A stretch of 64,000 bases of DNA from Planococcus citri. Its lineage: Eukaryota > Arthropoda > Insecta > Hemiptera > Pseudococcidae. The translations under genes and the position numbers were made by a program. Within the stretch, counting starts at the first letter, position 1. Each line of letters starts with the position of its first letter. Under the pieces are notes generated by a model that saw nothing but the letters and a program-made list of their open reading frames with translations, was not told the origin of the DNA and searched no databases. This document shows, piece after piece, positions 1-12,500 of the stretch. The DNA lies in NCBI RefSeq assembly GCF_950023065.1, contig NC_088679.1, positions 42,160,001 to 42,224,000 on the forward strand. Reading direction: 5' to 3'.

Positions 1-2136
1 TCCTACTAATAAAACCCAAAACAAATAAATCTCGTCGAAATATTCCTTATACAAATATTATCGTCAAATCATCTCAATCCTTGATGCTGACTTTGAAATT
101 TTTTTCCAGTATCGCATTTTCTTGCTAAAGTAAATACCGAATACTTACTCATTATTTATTCGTATCAGAAGCAAATAACGAGAATGTCTTTAAAAAGTAA
201 ATTGATAGGATAAAAATCTAAAAATAAAAATGTTCTTTAAAAACAGAATGTGGGCAGTCGGCTAATTGTATAATAAGCAAAACGTTGGAAACGGAGCAAA
301 GCCAAGTCGACCCAAATATTGTAATTTTAACATAAGAACATTTCACATGTCCTAAGTACTCGTAGATATGCACCTAGGTAGGTTAGGTATCTTGTTTTAC
401 GATACAATTAGAAATGATTTGTTTATCGGCAAGAATCTATGTTGAAAGGAATTACAAGCGTAAGCATGAGAAAGGAAGAGAAGGAATAACCAAACATAGG
501 TACAGAATTATTATAGGTAAGTATCTACTACGCGTGAAAATTCAAACAAGGTTTGATGAAAAACCAGCCCTCAAACCTCGTATGTTGAATTATTTTTATA
601 GTGCGTAATTTACCAAAAATAGGTGCATATTTTTTAAAATTATGAAACACGATGTAAATATTGATGAGAAAGCAGTGTTGCACATTTCAAGGATGTATGT
701 ATCGACAAAGCTCATTATAAATTTTTAATACACATTAAAATCAGTGCTACTAATTTTTAATGGGTTTCGATGGATTGTAAACTTGTTTTTTATTTTACTT
801 TTATTTTTAGGTTTAATATTTCCGTAGCTAATATTTTAAATTTAGTTGATTGAAGAATTGGAATTCTTTGGCGAATTCTTGGCAAATTGTTTTTATTAAT
901 TATTTTTTTGCAGCATATGTTGCACATTTTTAAACGTAAATAAAACGATTTTATATTTTAAACAGGCGTTAAAAGTGACATGTGATTCTTTTAAAGACAC
1001 TTCAAACGGTAGGTATACTTACCTAACTTCTCAACTGACATCTTCTAGTTAACTTGTTCTTTCTTCGGGATCTGTTTTGAAGAATAGGTACCTAGTTCTT
1101 TTATTGAGTATTTTGAAAAATAATTGTAAGCTGTCCAATGTTGAAGGAAAAATTTAATTAGAATACTTCGGTATTGCTGGTTATAAATAAAGTGTTTTCT
1201 TCAGTCATCATTTTTACAATTCCGAAAAAATTGCACCTTTTGGTTTGATTTCTTTTGCATTCTCTTTAGAGTTTGGAAAAAAATTCTTTCGAAAATATGA
1301 AATTTTTTGTGTAACTTTTTACAAACGTGGGTGTCAATAGAAAATCCCAGCCGATCTTTTTTTTTTCAAGAAAATAAATTGCATCTCTTTGCAAAAATAT
1401 TGCTAGGTATAAAATTTCTCAACTTTTCAAAAAATTCTTCAAGAATGTTGAGCTTGATGTGGAGTCAAGTTTCATGTCTGAAATGTTCATCACGATGTTT
1501 TAACGTCACGTGCCAACTTTTTCGTTGTACAACTCCAATTTTTCAGGAAAAGCAGATGATATAAGATGATCCACCTTTACAACGCTGGTATTCCAATCGG
1601 GATGCAAATTTTCATAAATTTAAAGCATTCAACGAATTTTAAAATGTTCCCGTGATAGGAAAATTGTCCGTTTAAGGAATAAGGATCAAAATGAAATTGA
1701 GGATCACCTAAGTATGATCTTGGTTTTACTTTCTTCATGATTTTTTTATTTCTTTAAATTTTTTTAAAAAGTTGATTAAACTCTAGAGTGACCTGAAAGC
1801 CCCCACCACAAATGACAAACCTAATTTCATCATTTTTCTTTTTTTCAAAAATAGTCGTTACAAAAAATTGTGCATTGGAACTGGCAGAAATAAATTTTGA
1901 AAATGTACCTAAGTATACCAAAATTGACTGAAATAAAATAAAGTAAGGCAGATACCTAATACTCATGAACAAGTTTTATATTTCTAATATTTGATCACAT
2001 TTTGATTTTTTCATAAAAAATGTGCCAAATTTAAATTTTCAAAAATTGCTTTAAAAAGTTTTTAAATGGAATTCAATATCTGAATATTTGTAAATTCGAC
2101 CCGTTGGTGTATTTCAGGGATGCAACGATATTTCGT

Positions 2137-2203
2137 ATCATGATATATCATGATAATCATATCAAATACGACATCATGATAAATCGATATTATCATGATA
2201 TCG
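2137..2203. repeat. Cluster of ATCATGAT palindromes
   Basis: Four copies of the self-complementary octamer ATCATGAT occur within about 65 bp, in slightly varied AT-rich context. Adjacent copies are 9 to 25 bp apart. Function is unknown; it could be a decayed satellite or a dyad binding-site cluster. Confidence 0.45.
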
Positions 2204-2629
2204 AATGTTTAAGAATAAAGTGAGAAAATTCCCTGCATGAAAATTAAAAAATTGAATAATCATTCGAAAAATGGACGTTTGAGTAATTATCATTTTGAGG
2301 AGGGATTGTGATTTCAAATTCTAAAAAGTACAAAGCACTTGGATACTTAATCACTATCTAATTTCTGCGATTGCGATAAATGATCCAGTAATCATTTTTA
2401 TAATCATCTCCAAATTTTTTCCAAGTTGATTTACAAAGTTTTAAAAATTTTTTTCAAGAAAACTATTTCTACTGAAATATTTGTTATAGGTTTAGGTACC
2501 TATTTGTATTATTAGTTCATTACATTAATGTGATAGGCTTCTCGTTTTCAAAAGACAAGACACCCTAAGTATGTATCTGAGTAGAAAAAATTCCACACGT
2601 CAGCACCTTTCCACGTGATGCATATTCAG

Positions 2630-2639
2630 TTTATTTATT
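2630..2639 (-). terminator. Candidate polyadenylation signal of distal Tm1 3' UTR
   Basis: Two overlapping AATAAA hexamers on the minus strand (TTTATTTATT on the plus strand) are the first canonical signals downstream of the stop at 3433. Position is the only support. Confidence 0.3.
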
Positions 2640-3432
2640 TCCAAGTCAACCCAAATAATTAATCGCAGTTTACTTTTCAGTTGCCAAAATTGAATGAACA
2701 TTAACGACATGGTGAGTTACATTTCGCATTTTTGGCAGTTGATAACCATGTCGAATTCCTCCTCATGAACATGAAGTCTACGTTTGTATTTTGTAAGTGC
2801 ATTCAAAGTTGAAATAAAATAAGTCACCAATGGCTCTTTTATAAATCATATAAATTGCCACATGTGCAAATAAATTTGTCGATTTTAAAATACATATACC
2901 CAGTAGGTATCGCTCATTTCCAGCATTCTGTTACTTTAATCCATATATGTAATCAATTTCATAAAAATGTAATAAAATTAAACACAAAAATACACATAAA
3001 CAATAAATAATTAACGTATATATTTCAATGGAATACGTGAACAAAAAAAATATGAACAAATTACGCTTTTCAACATAAAACAGCTAAACGATTTTAAATC
3101 ATGAAAATAAAAATAAATATAGCAAAAAAAATAATCCCGTACAGAACGACTACATAATTTTGTTAATCATTAGTAACATTGTAGGTATATAAACGAATCC
3201 ATTGCAATAAATTTCAGCCAACCGATAGTTCATCACGATCAAGAGCAAGACGTGGCGAACCAAGAGTAGAACCGATCACATGACTATTTTAAATGTATTT
3301 GCGCGGAAGCTTTATAAAATCGAACGGAAAATTACACGTGAATGTAATCAAGAAATGGAATCAAAATAGATTACAGTTAATTTAAAAATTTGATTTAAAT
3401 ATTTGGTAATTGCGTGGAAACGTACATCGAAA

Positions 3433-3512
3433 TTAATCCACCAATTCGGAGAAAGTTTGGTCCAAGTCGTCGCAGATGTATTTGTATTTCTCTTTCTCGT
3501 GTACCAATTCAT
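3433..3512 (-). CDS. Tm1: Tm1 alternative last exon 9c
   Basis: Completes Asp then reads [20 protein letters not shown] then SELVD and stops at 3433-3435. Acceptor AAACAG. [14 protein letters not shown] is the muscle-type overlap end that usually closes with GY. Here it ends VD, one residue short, giving 283 residues with exon 1a. Confidence 0.92.
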
Positions 3513-6500
3513 CTGTTTAAAATGATACAATATTCGTTAATAGGTATTATTTCATTGCTTTATAAAGAATAAAATCAATAATGAGACGAGAAAAATTCAA
3601 CTTACCTTTCGTGATCAATGAACTTTCGCATTATAAAACAACTCAAAAGCTTAGCCATCTATGCCTAATTTGCCTATGGTACTCAATTATTTTGATTATT
3701 GTGCCACAAATGTACGAAATACGATTAAGTAGGTACATACGAGTATATTGTGCGTGATCTAAATACGCTGACTTATTCACGCAATAGTGAGAAAAATTTC
3801 GTAAGTTAGCAAATAATTACCAACAATAAGCGATATCTCAGCATAAGATCTAATTAGCTACTCAAATTAGCAAAAGGTTTGATCTTTCCAGCAGGTGAAT
3901 AAAAAATAATACAAGACTCGTGTTATATTGAGCTTAAGATTTATAAGAGAAACAAAAATTGACTCTTTCAAACTTAGTATAGAGAAGTGATCACTTATTT
4001 ATAGGCAATCAGAAAACGAAAATTAAAGTTCAAATCTGGCTCAAAAAAATCATAAAATACCCTGAATATTTTCGATATGCAATTTAAATAACAATATAAA
4101 CTTCAAAGAATAAGATTTTTACGCCATCGGAAAATAAAAAAATTCCTGCAATAGAGTAGATATGCCACTTTAAAAACACGAAGAAATTAGCTGACAGCAA
4201 TTTCGTCAACTGATTGGTTGTTCCGACAGTTAATGAACGTATTACCATGACGAGAGTTCGGTCATCACCTATCACGCTTCCATAATATTGCACTTCGGAG
4301 TTCATTCTTGTTTCGTTAATTGCATATCGAATATTTTCAAGGCAGTTTAGGACATGTAATTTCAAACAGATTTGTATTTTGGTTCAATTTTTAATTCCTT
4401 TCTAAAAAGTTTTCAATGAATTCGAGTTAACCATGTTTTCTGACCAATTCTGGACCGCTAAACTGCTTGTCTCTCATCAAGCAAAAACGAGAAATTAAAG
4501 TCTTGAGTGGACTTTTTTCTTTCATTAATATTTTACAACTCTCTGTTGTAATAAAAACCACTTCTCGTAAAAAAAATAATATATGAATCGATGATTTGAG
4601 TAAATTTAATTTAATTTTTTTATTCCCATCCCCCAAAACGTAATATGCCCAAAACTTTTTTCTTACAGAATAACATCAACTTTTTTTTTTGGTTTTGTTT
4701 TTCGGAAATTGACCTCACGTAAAGCAAAACTATACAACTCTTTGCACGCAAAATTAAAAAATTTAAAAAAGCACATAAAAGCATTAGCTGTATAAAAACC
4801 TTAAAAAATACAACAAAACAAAAAGCCAAAGCTAAAACTCATTTTCTATTCTATATTCATTGATTTTACAATTGTAATTTACTTGGTATACAATAAAAAT
4901 ATTACTATAAAAAATAAATTAATTCATCAAAGATGTACAACATCAATACAAAAATATTTAAAAAGAGAAAAAAATTAATTTGGACGATTGTTAGTAATTT
5001 ACGTAAATCGCGATGTACACGTAACACTTTCAGATTTCCATACTCAAAGTATAAACACACAAGTACATCTTAAGAAAAAAACGTGCCAGGAAACGAAACA
5101 CGTCAACAAAAAAAAAATCAACATGATTTTATTCAAAAGCACCTACATAAAAACACACTAGTAGAAAAATATTCAACTTCGAAATTTTATTCCGGAAGAA
5201 TAGTTATTGCAGAACACAAAAAACTAACGAAATCAAAAAAAAGAGGGAAAATATTGCCGTAGAATAACTCGAGTTATGTGTTAGTAAATATGCGAAAAAT
5301 AAAAAGAAAAGAAAGAAAGAAAAAATACAAAATAGAAAAAAAACACGTGTGAGTGATCAAAACGACAGAAAAATAGACCTAATATAAAAATTACGTAAGT
5401 ATTTTGTGTTCGTTTTAGTGATGGCACAGTAAAAAAATTTATAGCAATAAAATCTACAAGAAGGAAACTGTTGTACAGGATGATCTGAATGAAGAAGCAA
5501 TAATAATATAATAAAGCATAAATGATTAACAATTAAAATCCGTAAAGCTCAACAAATGCCAAATCCAATCCGTCTCCGATTTCGCGATATTTCTCTTTCT
5601 CAATAAGCATTTCATCTGTAAGTTGAAATTTTTTCATTGCAGAATATACGTCAAGGTAATCGATAAGTTTAAAATTATCATTTAAAAATGATGATATGAA
5701 TTTACAGGAATGAGAATTTTTGATCCCTCAAATCAATCATGCATGCGAGGTTTCTCAGATTTTAATTTAAAAAAATGAACGAGCACAAACGAATCGATAC
5801 GATTAGCACAATTCAAAACTACATTTTCAAATCAATCAAGTTTCAAGACTCGAGAACTTTTACTTTCATTGGTTTGTACAAAATGAATTCTCCGAAACTT
5901 GAAACGAAAATGTAAGTGGACTGAAAATTAAATCAACCCAAACCACTATGTTCCATCTAGCATAAAGGGATGGGATGGAGAAAAGGAAAAAAAACATAAA
6001 AAACATAAACAGCAAACAATTAAAATACAAAATCAGTATCAGATCAAATTTTCGTAAGAAAAAATAAAAATAAAAAAACATGTTGCAACAATGTAGTAAC
6101 GATCAACATGCAACACAACATAAAGTTGAATGTTGTACATGGAAGCCTTCGTTATACGATAATGCCTCCTATTCTACTTTGAAAAATTAAAGAAGAAATT
6201 TTTTTAATTTTAAAAAATTTGAATTAAATTTAGCAACTCAAATCGAATCGACTCTAATGTGCTCGAAAATAAGGCGAGAAATTAAAAAAATGAAAAAACC
6301 ATTCGAAAACTGTCCCTACCTTACAAGAAACGGTGCAAAAAAGCGAACCTGTGCATTTCAGATGACTAATCGACCAGATTATATTGGTAATGTTCGAACG
6401 GTTGATATCCTCTAATCTTTTAATACTTTGTAAACAAAACTTTCACAATATAAAATATCAAAATAAATAGAAAAAGAAAACCTACACATACTATAATACA

Positions 6501-9500
6501 AAAACAGAGTGAGAAAGAAGGCTAGAAGTAAAAAACAATTTGAAAGTAAAAAAAAAAAAAAAAATGGTAGATGAAAAATATTTTACATGTTTTGTATATC
6601 GTTTAACGTCGCTTCCATTTCTTCTTGTAACATTTTATTCTTTTCCTTTTCCAGTAGTAGGTCATCTGCACGAATGGATATTTTTAAACATGGCAAAGCG
6701 GAAAACAAAAACAAATTAGCACAACGTAAAAAATGTTAATAACTAAAAAACAAAAAAATAAAATAAAATAAAAAGAAGAAAAACTAATCATGCTCTACAC
6801 GCTGGGAAAAAACAAAACAGCTACATTTTCAATTAAATCAAAATTATAAAAGGTTCACACACTCGTTAAAAGCAAAACGGTGCAGGATAATTTAAAATTA
6901 TGCGTTATGTACGAAAAAAATTTAAAACAAAAAAAAATACTTCCAAACTCAATTTTACGCGTTGAGAATGTTGAGATATCATGTAATAGGTACTTCGTAC
7001 GAGTACATTTTACCTACCCAATTCCAGCCACGATTTGAAAATTAAAAAATTCTCTTCGCTTCGAGAAGAGAACAAACTGTAAAATATCGTAAATTTAGTA
7101 TACAAAAACGTACCTTCGAGCCTGTCAACTTCCTTCTGTAATTTCTGAACAGATCTTTCTGCGAATTCAGCTCGTGCTTCAGCCTGTCGACAAAATATCG
7201 TGTAAATATAATTGTAATAAACCGATTATCAGAATTGACTCGGTTAATGAATTAACTACCCTGATGATATATTTCAATGAACGTCATAAAAATACATTTA
7301 ATGTAATTTGATCCATTTGTGGTATAGTTTTTGAAAATATTTTCTGAATTATCACGAGAAAAAAGTAGTCATCAGAGCGATAAAACACACGCTACATTGC
7401 TAATTAAAATAATTTTCAAATAGTATCGTGAAATGGGTCAACTATTAATAGAAAATTTGGCAACGATGACATTCGTTGGTAACTAGAACTGTGTAAGTAC
7501 ATCAAGTAGTGAATTTCAACAGCTTCTTTTTTGAACGAACTGGAATGCCAAATTAATATTTCAAAATCGATTTTCAAATTTGGGTTTAGAATAATATACC
7601 TAATTGAATTTAAAATAAATATCATTTATTTAATTTCAGAGACACTGCATAGATCAGCATCTACTTCTAAAAAAGTACCTAGCCTACAATAATTTATGAT
7701 TATGACGTTCAGTTCAAAATATCCACGTAGCCTAATTCGGAAAAAATTCGCAAGTTCATTCCTAATCAAATTCAAAATTCAATCAATTAATTAATTAATT
7801 TCTCAAAGTTATCGAATACAGTAACTTTAAAAAATGATTCAATTGATGGAATCTTCTGATCTCACGTCAACTTATATGCACACTCGATCGTAATCATTCA
7901 TTCCTTGGCTTGCCATCAGCGATCATGCGAATAACGAGTAAATAATCAGTATGAAGATGGAAGACATTCCTGAAGCAGAGAAATATGTCCGTATTTGTAT
8001 TTCCCTTCTCGTTGACGTAACCAGGTATAGGCAATACGAAAGACTTTATCATGTGGAAATCCGCACGAGGAAACAATAATGTGATACGTCTTCACAGTCG
8101 ACTATTATCGCACAAATTACTCGTACATCAATGTAACCAGCGGATGCTCTCGTTTCATAGATAAGTTCATTTTAATCATTACTCGATATGAAAGAAGAAG
8201 TCATCACTTTTTCTATTTTTCAAAATGATAATTTATTTTATTGGTGATTTGAAGAATTTTGCGAATATTTTCCGGTTAAAAAATGATAACAACATTTGAT
8301 ACTTACCAACAAATGCTTTTAATTAATTATTACTAACGAAATTATATCAAGCGTTATTTTCAATAAGTACCTAATAATATGTACCTATCCCATATTTGTA
8401 CAGAATGTCAAGTGAAATCCGTAATTTTATTGTTCTTCTGCAGTCAAGATATAAACGAATGCTCAATTTTTTCAATGAAAATTAGCACCTATGTTTTTCT
8501 TTTTTAAACACTTACTCAATTCATGTCATAATTTCTTTTCTTAAAATTTTTGTCATCATTTCACGAAACATTCTGCACCATGTCCCCGAAAAATTATCAG
8601 CAATCAACCCAAAATGTTAGTTATAAAAAAGCAGTTACATTACTGGTAAAAAAAATTCTAGCTTGTGTGATCTTGTGTGAATAATACAATGTCAGTGTGC
8701 TCTGATAGTAAATAATTTTACAATATGATAGATTCTGACACCTTCATTCTGTAAATTAATTTGTTTCCCTCGTCCCGATGAAAGTTCTAAAACGTTAAAT
8801 GAAGTGGAAAATATGATTTTTATTTGCAATAACTTTTTTTTATTCCTTTAACCAAAATAAATATTCGTGTTTTTTTATTTTATTTTTCATTTATTCGTCA
8901 CCATATTATTTGGGCTGTAAAACTGTTTCTATTTCTCTTATTGCTATAGTTCCTGTTCAGAGATAAGATTTTGAAAATGGTGAGGCCCTAATTTTAAAAT
9001 GATAGATATTTTTGTAGTTCCTTTTTGAATTGAAATGAAATCGAAAAATTTTGCCACAAAAGAAGAAGTCGATGAACAGACATATTTTGACCTGACAAAA
9101 AGGTCTTCCATTTCTTCCCCCCCTCCCCTCGTTTCTGTACGTACGTATAGAATTATGAGCTAATTCATTACTTTTCCTACGTTGAAAATATTGAACTTTA
9201 AATAAGAGATGGTTCAAGAGGAATGAAACTACAATTCTTCGAAAAAAATTTGTGGGCTTTCACCAGTCAAATTTTGAAATTGTTGATTCGAAAAATGGAA
9301 ATTTACTATTTTAAATTTCTACAGGCATTCAATTAGTTCCAGCTACAGTTTACAGCACTGACAAGTTTCCAAACAGAATTATTTCTCGTTACTTGAAACA
9401 CGGTTTAAATTAGTTCAAACAATAAATTAGATCCAGTTTTCCAAGGAGTTGAAAATTTACTTTTAAAAAAACGTAACGTGCATCATGCATGATACTCGTA

Positions 9501-12500
9501 TACGAGCTGGAAAAAAAATGCAAATGCAGTGAAAGCCAAGTCTTCGTTTGCTTTTTTTTTCAAATCGTCATTATTCACAATTACCAAGAAACATTCAAAC
9601 GTATGGTCATTTTTGAACTGACACGTATGCACTTCGATCACACCTTTATTACTACGAGACTCTGCTGCTAATCACGTTCGACATGAAAGACACATGCAAA
9701 TATCTTCGCAAGTTAATGAACAGAACAGAGTGACCAATAAGATCGAGCAGACCGGATACACATGTATGAATACATAGGCCTACGTAAAAGAAAATATTGC
9801 TGATAGGTTACAGTAAAGATGGTCTAAAAAGAAAACAGAATCGTAAGAAGTAGTTTTTCCCATTTTTTAAAAATTATTTTTATTTCCCAATTATACTAAA
9901 AATAGGTAGGCGAACTGCTTAAATTTAGGTAGACGTGACATTAATCTACAATTCGACTTTTGACAGTTGACTCGCACAAGAGAAGGTAATTCAGAAGTAT
10001 TCTCTCGAACTTCCAAGATGGACAGTGAGTCGTCATATTCAAAAACAACAAATGACGAGTCAAAGTGTGTGATTTTCAATTTTTTGCAATTTGCTCGATC
10101 GATATGCATTTTTACTTTTCACTTTTTTTGGAATTTTAATTCCTGATTTTGAATATCCTCATAAGTTCTTGTAAACAGATTTACCAAGCGAATTATTTGA
10201 CATCTAATTACAGAACACCCAATAAAATACACCTACCTACAGAAGAAACGTCACTAATTTTTTTTTTTTTTTTTAAATTACCGATGTTCATCGATTAATG
10301 GCACGTCTACTCTACACCCGAATAAAAAAATAATAATTTTTCCAGCATAGAAGAAGCAACTACCATACTCATTCTCTCCTATATTTACCTCTTTTAATTG
10401 ATTACTCAATGCTTTGACCTGCTCTTCGAATGTTTCTTCTCTCTGTGTAGCCTATTGCGATTAAACAATTAAAAAGCAGAAAAAAAAGGTAATACAATAT
10501 ACACGATTAATTAATCAAACAAGCAGATGAGGTGGAAAAGAAAACAACATCAACAACACGGTAGTAGTAGTGGTAAATTTTTAATAAAAACAACATCACG
10601 CAGGCACACAAAAATTTTTTTTCGTGTTTCGGTTAAATAAACTACCTCTTTAAGGCGGTTATTCAACGTCTTAATTTGATTCTTATATTCTTCTTCTCTT
10701 TGGTTGGCCTGCCCACAAAAATACATTTCGTAAGTGAGCGTATCAAAATGAATCGAAAATTTTACATGGACACAAATTACAACAAGGTACGAGAACTGCA
10801 GTGGTAAATTTTTCATCAAAAGACTACGAGTTGATTTTTCGCATCAGTGATTGACTTGTAAAGGAAAAGCTTTCAATATCTCCAGGAAAAACGATACAAA
10901 ATCGTTAGACATAGACAAATACTTCATTTCGGGTGAGTATAACATTCACACTATGCTACGGAGAGTCAAACGAGACGATTTCACCATCACGATGAATCGT
11001 GCGTATACGAGAGTGTAAGCGCATCCAGATCCAACATGAAAAACGCCGAAAGAATTCCAAGAATTTTCCAGCATTCTTCTCTACACAGGCGTCCGCCTGG
11101 ATTAAATTTTAATCCCCCCCTGCATTCCCATCCACGCGGATGCCCATTCTATTCATTTGAAAAACAATACAGACGCGATGAGTTTTTAAAAAAATATAAA
11201 ACCGCTGCTCTTCTTCGAGTCATTGATTCAATTCAACTTGAAGCGGCAGTGAAGGTGTAAATTTTCAGCCACTTTGACGGCGTGTAGAGCGAATTTTTCC
11301 ACCAGCAGACGACCGAGAGACGGAGGCGATAATTAGTTCGAACTACTAATGAATAAAAACTTAGGCAACCTACATGAGACATGACATTAGCGACGACATC
11401 GTCGTTACACGGGTCATTTATTTGTAGTCGTAGTCGTAATCGTAATAGTAGACGTCCACATAGTTGTATTTATGGTATATATTTAGTCGGCGAATATAAA
11501 TTTCGTGCTATTTTATAAACGGTATACATACGCATGGTACATCTACATACATACTACACATGTACGTGTACGACAAACTACATTGTTTCATCGTTCCTAA
11601 GACAAATATTATTATTACCGTCAGGTTCAAGTTTAAAATAGGTGGTCGTCTCGTAGGTTCGGTTAATGCTGCACATGAATGTCGAATTCTATGTGTGTAC
11701 TGTGGTTCAACGGCCCACAATGCCCCCATTGCGCGAATACGTCATCTTAAATATTTCACCTAATCGCTTATTTCATTACCTACTGTCATTATTGTCTCTT
11801 TTTTTATCCATGCCCAATGATTCATCTACTATTGGCGGGTACTTGGAGAAGAAAAATGAGAAAACTTTTAGCTTACAAGGTCAATCACTGAGGAAAATAT
11901 TTCTCGTTTCATACAGTTTTTCGTTTTTCACAATTTTCTTTTCGGTTTTACAAACCGTAATGCAAAAATTTGCTACGTTGTCACTAACATAATAGCATTT
12001 TGTCTTCATTTTGGAAAATGAGGCATTATATAAGTATAATCTCTGAGCAGAAAAGACAAAATTTATGGTTTTCGATTCTGTTCATCCTCCGGGAGAGCGC
12101 TTATTTTGAGGTGTAACTTTCCCATAAGAATTTTAGGTTTCTCAAGTCTCGAGAGAGAGATGCTATGCCTTCTCAGATACGGTTATTTTTGAAAAAATGT
12201 CATCTTTTGAATTTCAGATCAAACCGAATCCGCCATATATTTCAAAAATTTCATTTGAGGTGCTGTATTGGCCTATAACCTACATACAAAGTAGTTTCGG
12301 AATTTTCCCTTAAGTACTCTTCCCTATCTAAAAATTGAGAGACAATTTCACTTGCATAATATTATTCAAAATTGAACAAAAAAATCATTAATAGAGTATT
12401 TCCTTGTATAATTTTAACCTCCAATTGAAGCAACTCGACGGTTTTCACAGCAAAGGTACTCGACTTCAATTTACGATTTTTTTGGTCAAAATCAGCTAAA

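Larger units (their letters stand above)
1..3432. other. Tm1 3' untranslated and downstream intergenic sequence
   Basis: There is no supportable coding sequence here; the open frames are short and AT-biased. The part nearest 3433 should be the 3' UTR of the most distal Tm1 last exon. On the minus strand the first good polyadenylation signals are two overlapping AATAAA hexamers at 2630-2639, about 800 nt past the stop codon. A cluster of ATCATGAT palindromes lies at 2137-2203 and is listed separately. Confidence 0.5.

Noticed and set aside
7950..8060. Minus-strand stretch resembling a tropomyosin end (EGKYKY-like)
   Set aside because: It lies upstream of exon 8 in transcription order, has no proper acceptor in phase, and the similarity is one short run.
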